A stretch of DNA of 6,630 nucleotides from an uncultured Collinsella sp. (GTDB lineage: Bacteria > Actinomycetota > Coriobacteriia > Coriobacteriales > Coriobacteriaceae): positions 1-6,630 of the forward strand of contig URTL01000107.1 of assembly GCA_900550785.1 (NCBI GenBank), in the 5' to 3' direction. A program made the translations under genes and the position numbers. Below are positions 1 through 5,823 of the stretch, in pieces (position 1 is the first letter of the stretch; each line of letters opens with the position of its first letter). The notes below the pieces were generated by a model. The model was given only the letters and a program-made list of their open reading frames with translations, ran no database searches and was not told the DNA's origin.

Positions 1-15
1 ACGGCTCGACGCTGC

Positions 16-113
16 AAACGCCCCTAAGCGGCAATCTGACGTTCAATCGTCGGGCATGACCAAAAGGTCAATGCCCTCCTCTTTCACGTCACCTTGCTCG
101 CTTAGGGGCGTTT
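16..113. repeat. 98-bp inverted repeat with nested hairpins, unknown function
   Basis: Seen directly: a perfect 15-bp inverted repeat, AAACGCCCCTAAGCG at 16-30 and its complement at 99-113. It encloses a second pairing (TGACGT 37-42 with ACGTCA 86-91) and an apical hairpin (GGGCATGACC 52-61 with GGTCAATGCCC 66-76, AAAA loop, one bulged A at 70). On the plus strand the right arm ends GGGGCG followed by four T, so it could work as a weak terminator for a gene arriving from the left, but a 68-base interior is long for an intrinsic terminator. It could also be a structured RNA or a small palindromic repeat element. The possible small ORF at 43-162 overlaps it. I do not recognise it as a known RNA family. 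Confidence 0.6.
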
Positions 114-162
114 TCGCTGTCGTTGCCAAGACACCGGCGTTGCCTTGGTCGCAAATAGTCAT
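43..162 (-). CDS. possible 39-residue small ORF, unknown function
   Basis: On the minus strand an ATG at 162-160 opens a 39-codon frame that ends with TGA at 45-43. The translation begins MTICDQGNAG and ends GIDLLVMPDD. Codons such as GAC, GGC, GTC, GAG and CTT look much like those of neighbouring genes, and the acidic, soluble C-terminal half reads like real protein rather than shadow translation. Against it: there is no Shine-Dalgarno sequence before the ATG (upstream reads GAGCGTCCCCA), the start lies in the arm of the palindrome at 156-224, and the frame runs through the inverted repeat at 16-113. It could be a small gene, a decayed 3' end of a longer gene, or chance. I recognise no family. 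Confidence 0.2.
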   Translation of the reverse strand: MTICDQGNAGVLATTAKTPLSEQGDVKEEGIDLLVMPDD

Positions 163-224
163 TGGGGACGCTCTTTAATGACTAGTCGTTTAAGAACGCC
201 CCTTAAGAATGACCCCAATGACTA
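156..224. repeat. 69-bp imperfect palindromic element built from three copies of a short unit
   Basis: The outer arms TAGTCATTGGGG (156-167) and CCCCAATGACTA (213-224) are perfect complements of 12 bp. The middle contains the palindrome GACTAGTC (180-187). Between them, TTAAGAACGCCCC (190-202) and TTAAGAATGACCCC (203-216) form a tandem imperfect repeat on the plus strand, and GGGGACGCTCTTTAA (164-178) is the same unit inverted. The left GGGG can therefore pair with either CCCC block, giving two alternative folds. It lies beyond the gal operon terminator and is not part of a recognisable gene. The structure is typical of a small mobile palindrome (REP- or MITE-like), but that is inference; copy number in the genome would decide. 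Confidence 0.6.
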
Positions 225-229
225 CACTC

Positions 230-270
230 AAAAACGGCGCCCGTCGGTGATGTTGCGGGCGGGCGCCGTT
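230..270 (-). terminator. Rho-independent terminator of the galKT operon
   Basis: Read on the minus strand, AACGGCGCCCG (270-260) pairs perfectly with CGGGCGCCGTT (243-233): an 11-bp, very GC-rich stem with a 16-base loop, followed by a T-run (complement of the A residues at 230-234). It lies 47 bases past the galT stop, in the right orientation and place to end the galK-galT transcript. On the plus strand only GTTGTCGTG follows the stem, so it is directional. Confidence 0.85.
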
Positions 271-316
271 GTCGTGTAGACGCTATTTGTTGAGTGCGTG
301 CGTTCGAGCTCGCATG

Positions 317-1945
317 CTATAGCGAGTCGATAAAGCGCTGTTGGGCGGCGCGTCCTGCCTCGTCCCACTTAAAGACGCCGGCGTTGTCGAGCACGTGGCC
401 AAACACCACGCCGACCTCTTCGTGCAGGATGTCGATGGCGTTGTCGGCCGTAAGCTCGTCGGCGCGGCGGGCAAAGACGTCCTCAGCCCATGCGGCGTGG
501 CTGCGGCAAAGGTCGTCGCCCTCGAGCGCGCCGGCAAGGTCGTAGCTGGCATCTGCCTTGGCCGCCAGCAGGTGCTCGCGGACAGCGCCGAGCTCGGGAA
601 CCAAGCGCGGCGGCAAAATGGCCAGGCCCATGACCTCGATCAGGCCGATGTTCTCCTTTTTGATGTGGTGGTACTCAGCATGCGGATGGAATACGCCCAG
701 CGGATGCTCGTCGGTCGTGATGTTGCAGCGAAGCGCCAGGTAGGCCTCGTAGATTTCGCCGCCGGCGTTGCCGCGGGAGTCGACGCGGCGGATGACGGGC
801 GTCACGGTGTTGTGGGCCACGCCGTCGGCCGTGTGTGCGATGACGCCAACCGACTCATCGGTCCACTCGCGCCAGGCAAGGATAATCTTCTCGGCGGCGT
901 CGAGCAGCTGGGCGCGGTCGTGCGATCGTAGTCGCAGCACCGAAAGCGGCCACTGTAACACGGTACCGATGACCTGGTCAAAGCCCGGCACGCTAAACTG
1001 CGAGACCTCGGCGGCGTGCATCATGGGGAACTCGTGCGCGCCGCCCTGGAAGTGGTCGTGCGACAGAATCGAGCCGCCCACGATGGGCAGGTCGGCGTTG
1101 GAGCCAATGAAGTAGTGCGGGAACAGGTCGACAAAGTCGAGCAGGCAGGTCAGCCCCTTGCGGTCGACGTGCATCGGACGATGCTCGGAGCTCATGGCAA
1201 TGCAGTGCTCGTTAAAGTACGCGTACGGGCTGTATTGGAAGCCCCAGCGCTCGCCGTCGAGCTTAATGGGGATAACGCGCAGATTCTGGCGGGCGGGATG
1301 GGCGCCGCCGTCGGCTGCAGCGGAGCGTCCGGGATAGCCTTCGTTTTCGATGCAGAGCTGGCAGGCGGGATACTTCTCGCCCGTGTTTTTGGCGGCGCCG
1401 GCCGCGGCAATATCGCGCGGGTCCTTTTCGGGCTTTGACAGGTTGATGGTAATCTCGAGGTCGCCCCAGTTGGTGGGGGTGCTCCATTTGATGTTGCGCG
1501 CGATGGCGGCACGGCGCACGTAGCCGGCGTCGCAGCACAGGCCGTAGAACCAGTCGGTCGCGGCGCGGGGCTCGTTGACGCCCATGCGTCCGTTGAACTC
1601 CTCGTTTACAACCGAAGGCCTTGGCATGAGCGCGCCCATGATGCGCATGGCGATGCGGTCGCGGCCCGATGCCGTGTCCTCGGCGGCGCCGTTGGCAACA
1701 GCCGCCTCGGCAAGCGCGGCAAGTGTGCCTTCAAGGTCAAAGTTGGGCAGGGTGTCGGGGTGCAAGAGCGAGAGTTTCTCGACCTGGAGCGCCCAGGCCA
1801 TGTCGAGCGCCGGGCCCGTAGCACCGATGCACTCGAGAATGGTGTTATACGCCCAGATGCGATCGTCCTGGCCGATCATCGATCGGTGGATAGCGTACTC
1901 GATCAGGTTCTGCGCGGCCTCGCGCACGTCAGTCATTACAGCCAT
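317..1945 (-). CDS. galT: Galactose-1-phosphate uridylyltransferase, type 2 family (UDP-glucose--hexose-1-phosphate uridylyltransferase)
   Basis: Cytosolic Leloir-pathway enzyme (EC 2.7.7.12): moves UMP from UDP-glucose to galactose-1-phosphate, giving UDP-galactose and glucose-1-phosphate, via a uridylylated histidine in this superfamily. At 542 residues it belongs to the long GalT class II of Gram-positive bacteria (usually about 490-550), not the 350-residue E. coli type. Diagnostic stretches: CQLC at 195-198, YFNEHCIAM at 243-251, ILSHDHFQGG at 293-302 (H296-D-H298, the likely counterpart of the catalytic HPH), and FHPHAEYHHIKKENIGLIEVMG at 419-440, strongly conserved in class II. The ATG at 1945 is chosen because AAGGGGG precedes it by about 10 bases; a second ATG at 1936, forming TAATG with the galK stop, is less well spaced. 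The gene overlaps the end of galK by 10 bases, so the two are probably co-transcribed and translationally coupled. The operon terminator follows. Function is secure by family. Confidence 0.96.
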   Translation of the reverse strand: MAVMTDVREAAQNLIEYAIHRSMIGQDDRIWAYNTILECIGATGPALDMAWALQVEKLSLLHPDTLPNFDLEGTLAALAEAAVANGAAEDTASGRDRIAMRIMGALMPRPSVVNEEFNGRMGVNEPRAATDWFYGLCCDAGYVRRAAIARNIKWSTPTNWGDLEITINLSKPEKDPRDIAAAGAAKNTGEKYPACQLCIENEGYPGRSAAADGGAHPARQNLRVIPIKLDGERWGFQYSPYAYFNEHCIAMSSEHRPMHVDRKGLTCLLDFVDLFPHYFIGSNADLPIVGGSILSHDHFQGGAHEFPMMHAAEVSQFSVPGFDQVIGTVLQWPLSVLRLRSHDRAQLLDAAEKIILAWREWTDESVGVIAHTADGVAHNTVTPVIRRVDSRGNAGGEIYEAYLALRCNITTDEHPLGVFHPHAEYHHIKKENIGLIEVMGLAILPPRLVPELGAVREHLLAAKADASYDLAGALEGDDLCRSHAAWAEDVFARRADELTADNAIDILHEEVGVVFGHVLDNAGVFKWDEAGRAAQQRFIDSL

Positions 1946-3141
1946 GCCGCGTAAGCCCCCTTGTCAGAAATTGCGTAGTGGCGGGCAGAGCCCTCGCCCA
2001 GCCAGCCGTTCATCTTGGTGATAAAGGTGTCGACCAGGTCGAGCGGCACGAAGGCCTGGATGGTGCCACCAAAGCCGCCACCGTGGATACGGACGGCGCC
2101 ACGGCCGTCGAGCACGTGCTCGGCCAGTGCCAGGGCATACATCGAGGGCTGCTCGGAGCCCAGCTTGGCAACGACATTCTGTAGGTACATGGCAGAGCTG
2201 GCGCCGGACTCGCGCGTCAGGACCAGGAACTGATCGATGTCGCCGGCGTTCAGGGCAGCCCAGCGCTTATCGACCAGGCCGTTTTCGTACCAGTAGTGAA
2301 CGGCGCGCAGGCAGGCGCGGTCGCCCAGCTTGGCGCGCAGCTCGGGGAGCTTGGCGTCAAAGTCCGCCACGTTTACCTCGCACAGGCGTGCCTTGCCAAA
2401 CTCGGCGGCGACGTCCTGCATCTCGCGCGGAACGGCGGCGTAGTCTTCGGTGGCGGCCACGTGGTCGGCACCGACCTTAACGAGCACGAGAGCATAACCG
2501 TGATCCTCAAAGTTGAGCTCGAGCTTCTGGGTTTTAGGCTGAGCCTGATCCTCAAAGTCCATGTAGGCGAGGCCGCCCAAGCAAACGGCGGCCTGGTCCA
2601 TCAGACCGCAGGGCTTGCCGTAATAGTTGTTCTCGGTGCGCTGGCTCATCTGGGCGAGCGTGACGGGCTCAATGGCGGGCGCGCCCCAGAGCGTCTCCAT
2701 GGCACGACCGTACGCGGCTTCGACGGCGGCAGAGCTGGAAAGGCCGCCGCCCGAGGGGACGGAGCAGGTAAAGGCAAAGTCGAAGCCTTTGGGCTCAACG
2801 CCAAGGGCTGCGATTTCGTGGGCCATGCCGCGGACGAGGCTCGCGGACGTGCCCTTCTCGGACTCCTGAACGTCTAGCGTGTCGAGCGCGATCTCAAACG
2901 TGGGATAGCCCTCGTCGGCTACGCGAACCTTGTTGGAATCGGTTGCCACGGCGATGCCGTCGACGGCGACATCGAGCGAGCCGGCGATAACGTGGCCACC
3001 CTCGTGGTCAGTGTGGTTGCCGCTGATCTCGGAGCGGCCGGGCGCGTGCACGTAGAGCACCTGGCGGTCGCCGATGGGGCCAAACTCCTCCTCGAACAGC
3101 TTGGTGAGCGTGGCGAATGTCTTTTCGTCGGGGGTGGTCAT
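1936..3141 (-). CDS. galK: Galactokinase (GHMP kinase family)
   Basis: Phosphorylates alpha-D-galactose with ATP to galactose-1-phosphate (EC 2.7.1.6), the substrate of the GalT encoded just downstream. The 401 residues are normal for bacterial GalK (about 380-400). Motifs: the galactokinase signature in variant form, GRSEISGNHTDHEGG (35-49; E. coli-type proteins read GRxNLIGEHTDY); the GHMP ATP-binding loop VPSGGGLSSSAA (128-139); CGLMDQ at 178-183 with the presumed catalytic base D182 (R36 its usual partner); and the third motif HGGGFGGT (353-360). No signal peptide or membrane segment: cytosolic. The ATG at 3141 is preceded by AAAGGACTCCC, a good ribosome binding site. It is first gene of a galK-galT operon, with two LacI-type operators and a candidate promoter upstream, so expression is probably repressed without galactose. 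N42 replaces the usual Glu; GalKs with a GNHTDH signature are, to my knowledge, common in Gram-positive anaerobes, so I still call it galactokinase. Confidence 0.96.
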   Translation of the reverse strand: MTTPDEKTFATLTKLFEEEFGPIGDRQVLYVHAPGRSEISGNHTDHEGGHVIAGSLDVAVDGIAVATDSNKVRVADEGYPTFEIALDTLDVQESEKGTSASLVRGMAHEIAALGVEPKGFDFAFTCSVPSGGGLSSSAAVEAAYGRAMETLWGAPAIEPVTLAQMSQRTENNYYGKPCGLMDQAAVCLGGLAYMDFEDQAQPKTQKLELNFEDHGYALVLVKVGADHVAATEDYAAVPREMQDVAAEFGKARLCEVNVADFDAKLPELRAKLGDRACLRAVHYWYENGLVDKRWAALNAGDIDQFLVLTRESGASSAMYLQNVVAKLGSEQPSMYALALAEHVLDGRGAVRIHGGGFGGTIQAFVPLDLVDTFITKMNGWLGEGSARHYAISDKGAYAAWL

Positions 3142-3185
3142 GGGAGTCCTTTCCTTGGCGCGCCCGGGTGGGTTTTGCGTCGTTA

Positions 3186-3199
3186 TGAGTACGTTAACA
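3186..3199 (-). promoter_or_regulatory. LacI-family operator O1, galK-proximal
   Basis: On the minus strand this reads TGTTAACGTACTCA, which keeps the TG...CG...CA frame of LacI/GalR/CcpA-type operators with a central ACGT. It sits in the left arm (3182-3199) of a perfect 18-bp inverted repeat whose right arm is O2. It lies between the proposed galK start of transcription and the galK start codon, where a bound repressor would block elongation or help form a loop. Confidence 0.7.
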
Positions 3200-3226
3200 A
3201 CTTAAAGCGGCATGAACCAAGTGTTC

Positions 3227-3255
3227 ACGATACCGCACGTTACGGGCTATGTTAA
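3227..3255 (-). promoter_or_regulatory. Candidate sigma-70-type promoter for galKT
   Basis: On the minus strand TTAACA (3255-3250; 5 of 6 to TTGACA), a 17-base spacer and TATCGT (3232-3227; 4 of 6 to TATAAT). The -35 box is part of operator O2, so a repressor on O2 would exclude RNA polymerase. Start of transcription would be near 3220, giving a leader of about 80 bases that contains O1. The -10 is weak, so another start is possible. Confidence 0.45.
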
Positions 3256-3263
3256 CGTACTCA
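3250..3263 (+). promoter_or_regulatory. LacI-family operator O2
   Basis: TGTTAACGTACTCA, identical to O1 and in opposite orientation. It is inside the right arm (3250-3267) of the 18-bp inverted repeat. Centre-to-centre distance to O1 is 64 bp, about six helical turns, which suits cooperative binding or a short loop. It overlaps the candidate -35 box of galK. Confidence 0.7.
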
Positions 3264-3317
3264 TAACACATCGCTTGTCACTTTTTGAGAATCTGGTAAT
3301 CGGTAGAAATTCAGCCG

Positions 3318-3346
3318 TGAACGGTACTGCCGTATGGACTTATAAA
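3318..3346 (+). promoter_or_regulatory. Candidate promoter for the LacI-type regulator gene
   Basis: TATAAA at 3341-3346 is a good -10 box (5 of 6). The -35 side is poor: TGAACG at 3318-3323 with 17-base spacing. Transcription would start near 3353, placing operator O3 at about +20 to +34, a position suited to autorepression. The AT-rich block around 3334-3372 contrasts with the surrounding GC-rich DNA. The intervening stretch 3264-3317 also holds TTGTCA (3275-3280) without a convincing -10. Confidence 0.4.
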
Positions 3347-3372
3347 GCAGAAGAGATGCAGATAGAAAAAGT

Positions 3373-3386
3373 AGAGTACGTTAACA
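3373..3386 (-). promoter_or_regulatory. LacI-family operator O3, regulator-proximal
   Basis: Plus strand AGAGTACGTTAACA shares 13 consecutive bases (GAGTACGTTAACA, 3374-3386) with O1 and, inverted, with O2. Only the outermost base of the 14-mer differs. It lies just downstream of the regulator's candidate promoter and 123 bp (centre to centre) from O2. This supports autoregulation and control of the divergent gal operon by one protein. Confidence 0.65.
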
Positions 3387-3479
3387 TGCGTCCGACGATA
3401 GCGGGCCTCGGCGCGGGATGTATTTCTGCCCGGGCCGGCATTCACGCTATTCAGATCTCGCAAGGGTGAAGGTGATCCT

Positions 3480-4511
3480 GTGGCAAGGCGCCCGTCCAAC
3501 GATACCAGTTCGCGTCCGGTCTCCATGGCCGACGTCGCCCGCGCTGCCGGCGTTTCGCAGCAGACGGTTTCGCGCGTCGCCAACGGCTTGCCTAACGTTA
3601 ACGAGCAGACGCGCCAGCGCGTGCAGGCCGCTATGCAAAAGCTCGGCTTTCGTCCGAGTTATGCCGGTCGCTCGCTGCGCGACGGCCGTTATCATTCGGT
3701 CGGCCTGTGCGTCAACGATGTCACCAAGTTTGGCAACCTCTCAATGATCGACGGCATCGCCAGCGCTGCTCGCGAGCATAATTGCGCCATCACGCTGGTC
3801 GAGATGTCCAAGACCGAGGAGTTTTCGCTTGCCGAGGCCACGCGTCGTATGGCCGCATTGCCGGTGGACGGCATCATCATCGGTATGAGTCGCATGGCGC
3901 CCGATTTTGAGACGTTTGATCCACTGCCGGGCATTGGCACGGTCATCGTTACCATGTACGCGCACCCGCGGGTGACCACGGTCGATTCCGACCATTACGG
4001 CTGCTCGCTATTGCTTATGGATCACCTGTTTGAGCTAGGGCACGAGCAGATTCGCTATATTGGCGGCCCGTCATTCTCGGTCGACGAGCAATTTCGTCGC
4101 GCCGGTTGGCAGGATGCACTCGAGCGTAAACACATCGAGCCGGCAGAGCCGCTCGAGGGCGACTGGTCTGCCAACAGCGGCTACGAGGCCGGCAGGTACC
4201 TGGCCGAGCACGATCGCACCATGACGGCGATTTACGCGGCAAACGACCAGATGGCAAATGGCGCGATTGCAGCGCTGCGCGATAGCGGTCTGCGCGTGCC
4301 CGAGGACGTGAGCGTGGTGGGCGTCGACGATTCGCTCGATGATTTTGTGGCACACAACGAGCTCACGACCGTTCGATTCGATTTGCATCAGCGTGGACGC
4401 GAGGTGTTCGAGCACGCGGTTCCCAAGGCGGGGGCAACGGACAAAACCGTTGCCATTCGTATTCCCGGCCAGCTTATCGTTCGACATACCACGGCAGCTC
4501 CGCGCACATAG
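3480..4511 (+). CDS. LacI/GalR-family transcriptional regulator, probable repressor of galKT
   Basis: A 343-residue cytosolic DNA-binding protein of normal LacI-family length. N-terminal helix-turn-helix at about 16-60 (MADVARAAGVSQQTVSRVANG, then TRQRVQAAMQKLGFRPS), hinge region near 61-72 (YAGRSLRDGR), then a periplasmic-binding-protein-like effector domain. Typical landmarks of that domain are GIIIGMSR (131-138), a VTTVDSDHYG stretch (165-174), HEQIRYIGG (188-196), YAANDQMANGAIAALRDSGLRVPEDVSVVGVDD (252-284) and LTTVRFD (295-301). The start is the GTG at 3480, with AAGGTGAT five to six bases upstream; an in-frame ATG at 3525 has no ribosome binding site but would still keep the recognition domain. 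It is divergent from galK and shares an intergenic region with three matching operators, so it is probably a galactose-responsive repressor of galKT and of itself. The inducer (galactose or another sugar) is inferred from context only. No clear terminator follows the stop. Confidence 0.93.
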   Translation: MARRPSNDTSSRPVSMADVARAAGVSQQTVSRVANGLPNVNEQTRQRVQAAMQKLGFRPSYAGRSLRDGRYHSVGLCVNDVTKFGNLSMIDGIASAAREHNCAITLVEMSKTEEFSLAEATRRMAALPVDGIIIGMSRMAPDFETFDPLPGIGTVIVTMYAHPRVTTVDSDHYGCSLLLMDHLFELGHEQIRYIGGPSFSVDEQFRRAGWQDALERKHIEPAEPLEGDWSANSGYEAGRYLAEHDRTMTAIYAANDQMANGAIAALRDSGLRVPEDVSVVGVDDSLDDFVAHNELTTVRFDLHQRGREVFEHAVPKAGATDKTVAIRIPGQLIVRHTTAAPRT

Positions 4512-4571
4512 TTTTTGCAGGTCAATGGCGATATATTCCGCCTCAATAACAATCGATAAGGATGCTGGCAG

Positions 4572-4585
4572 ATAGCCGTGGCTAT
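4572..4585. promoter_or_regulatory. Short palindrome at the -35 position of the flavodiiron gene
   Basis: ATAGCC-GT-GGCTAT: two perfect 6-bp arms around 2 bases, centred about 31 bases before the estimated transcription start. It replaces a recognisable -35 box, so it may be a binding site for a regulator. No family assignment is possible from the sequence. Confidence 0.35.
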
Positions 4586-4594
4586 GAAGACGAG

Positions 4595-4603
4595 TGCTAT
4601 GAT
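4595..4603 (+). promoter_or_regulatory. Extended -10 promoter of the flavodiiron gene
   Basis: TGCTATGAT: an extended -10 (TGn) joined to TATGAT, 5 of 6 to TATAAT. No good -35 box is seen 17 bases upstream, which an extended -10 can compensate. Transcription would start near 4610, leaving a leader of about 30 bases before the ATG at 4641. Any start codon upstream of this, such as the in-frame ATG at 4578, would then lie outside the transcript. Confidence 0.6.
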
Positions 4604-4624
4604 AGACGGGCTCTTTTGTCTATC
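4601..4624 (+). repeat. Inverted repeat between the -10 box and the ribosome binding site
   Basis: GATAGAC (4601-4607) and GTCTATC (4618-4624) are perfect 7-bp arms around a 10-base spacer. The left arm overlaps the -10 box and the right arm ends one base before the AGGAGG at 4626. It may be an operator at the start of transcription; if transcription begins upstream of 4601 it would be a hairpin next to the ribosome binding site. Confidence 0.4.
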
Positions 4625-4640
4625 TAGGAGGCTTTGCCTG

Positions 4641-5801
4641 ATGGAGATCACCAAGGATATCCGCTACATTGGCGTTAACGATCACGACATTGACCTGTTC
4701 GAGGGCCAGTACGATGTGTCCGAGAACGGCATGGCATACAACAGCTACGTTATCTTGGGCGAAAAGATCGCTGTCGCCGATTCAGTCGACGGCGGTTTTG
4801 TTGACGAGTGGCTCGGCAACCTCGAGGCCGTGCTCGATGGCCGCACGCCCGACTACCTGATCGTCCATCACATGGAGCCCGATCACTCCGCCGGCATCGC
4901 CGCCTTTATGGAGCGCTATCCCCAGGCGCAGATTGTTGCCAGCATGGGCGCCTTCCGTATGATGGTCAACTACTTTGGCACCGACTTCCCCGAGCGCAAG
5001 ATGGTCGTCAAAGATGGCGACGTGCTCGACCTGGGCGGCCACAGCCTAACCTTTGTCGGTGCCCCCAATGTTCACTGGCCCGAGGTGCTCTTCTCCTACG
5101 AGTCCACCGACAAGGTGCTCTTTAGTGCCGACGGTTTTGGCAAGTTTGGCGCCAACGACATCGAGGATCCCGAGGGCTGGGCTTGCGAAGCGCGCCGTTA
5201 CTACTTTGGCATCGTCGGTAAGTTCGGCAAGTTCGTGCAGGCCGTCCTCAAGAAGGCCGCCGACCTGGACATTCAGATCATCTGTCCGCTCCACGGCCCC
5301 GTACTGACCGAGAACCTGGGCTATTACCTCGACACCTATAACACCTGGTCGAGCTATCAGCCCGAGGACGAGGGCATCACGATCGCCTATGCGAGTGTGT
5401 ATGGCCATCTGAAGGCTGCCGTCGAGGAGCTCGCCGCAGCGCTTGAGGCTCGCGGCCAGAAGGTCTCCGTCTTTGACCTGGCTCGCGACGACATGGCCGA
5501 GGCCGTTGAGGATGCGTTCCGCTACGACCGTCTGGTGCTCGCTTCCATCACCTATCAGGGTGAGATCTTCCCGTTCATGAGCACCTTTATCCATACGCTT
5601 GCCGAGCACGCCTATCAGAACCGTACGGTGGCACTCGTCGAGGCCGGCTCCTGGGCGCCCACTGCTGCCAAGGTTATGGCCAAGGAGCTCGAGGGCATGA
5701 AGGACATCACCTTGGCGCAGAACAAGGTGACCGTGCTGGGCTCGCTCAACGACGCCTCGCGCGCTCAGATCGAGGTCCTCGCCGACGAGCTTTCCAAGTA
5801 G
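4641..5801 (+). CDS. fprA: Class A flavodiiron protein (FprA-type O2/NO reductase)
   Basis: Cytosolic scavenger that reduces O2 to water and/or NO to N2O at a diiron centre, with electrons passed through FMN from rubredoxin or a similar donor. It is typical of anaerobes. The 386 residues match class A proteins (about 390-410): a metallo-beta-lactamase-like domain (about 1-240) and a flavodoxin domain (about 246-386) with no fused rubredoxin or NAD(P)H-dependent module. The full diiron ligand set is visible: H77-x-E79-x-D81-H82 (HHMEPDH), H145 (NVHWPE), D164 (SADGFG) and H218 (CPLHGP). The flavodoxin part starts ITIAYASVYGHLK (246-258), with later FMN-contact regions near ASITYQGEIF (301-310) and EAGSWAP (334-340). 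The ATG at 4641 is chosen because AGGAGG at 4626-4631 is nine bases upstream and the promoter at 4595-4603 lies inside a 21-codon in-frame extension. The terminator follows directly. Preference for O2 or NO cannot be read from sequence. The gene symbol is given by family similarity. Confidence 0.93.
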   Translation: MEITKDIRYIGVNDHDIDLFEGQYDVSENGMAYNSYVILGEKIAVADSVDGGFVDEWLGNLEAVLDGRTPDYLIVHHMEPDHSAGIAAFMERYPQAQIVASMGAFRMMVNYFGTDFPERKMVVKDGDVLDLGGHSLTFVGAPNVHWPEVLFSYESTDKVLFSADGFGKFGANDIEDPEGWACEARRYYFGIVGKFGKFVQAVLKKAADLDIQIICPLHGPVLTENLGYYLDTYNTWSSYQPEDEGITIAYASVYGHLKAAVEELAAALEARGQKVSVFDLARDDMAEAVEDAFRYDRLVLASITYQGEIFPFMSTFIHTLAEHAYQNRTVALVEAGSWAPTAAKVMAKELEGMKDITLAQNKVTVLGSLNDASRAQIEVLADELSK

Positions 5802-5823
5802 CGATATTTCGCTTTTAACGAGC

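Noticed and set aside
56..178. A 40-codon plus-strand frame starting ATGACCAAAAGG.
   Set aside because: It starts in the apical hairpin of the 16-113 repeat, has no ribosome binding site, and its Ser/Pro/Ala composition looks like a shadow.
1..316. CRISPR array or integron attC site in the repeat-rich left end.
   Set aside because: There are no regularly spaced identical direct repeats, and the arms lack the GTTRRRY/RYYYAAC core of attC sites; the repeats are inverted and of differing type.
317..1945. Several long open frames on the plus strand opposite galT, for example 341-931 and 1016-1438.
   Set aside because: They are reverse-strand shadows of a high-GC gene: low-complexity Val/Ala/Gly-rich products with no recognisable motif or ribosome binding site, while galT has clear family motifs throughout.
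3142..3479. A riboswitch or small gene in the divergent region.
   Set aside because: No known aptamer core is recognisable and the short frames there have no ribosome binding site; operators and promoters account for the main signals.
4525..4550. GGCG...CGCC around 4528-4543 as a terminator for the regulator gene.
   Set aside because: Only four pairs with an AT-rich loop and no T-run after it, so not a credible intrinsic terminator.
4578..4640. A 21-codon N-terminal extension of the flavodiiron protein from an upstream in-frame ATG at 4578.
   Set aside because: The extended -10 promoter (4595-4603) and the AGGAGG site (4626-4631) lie inside the extension, it has no ribosome binding site of its own, and MEITKDIRYIGVND is the natural start for this family.
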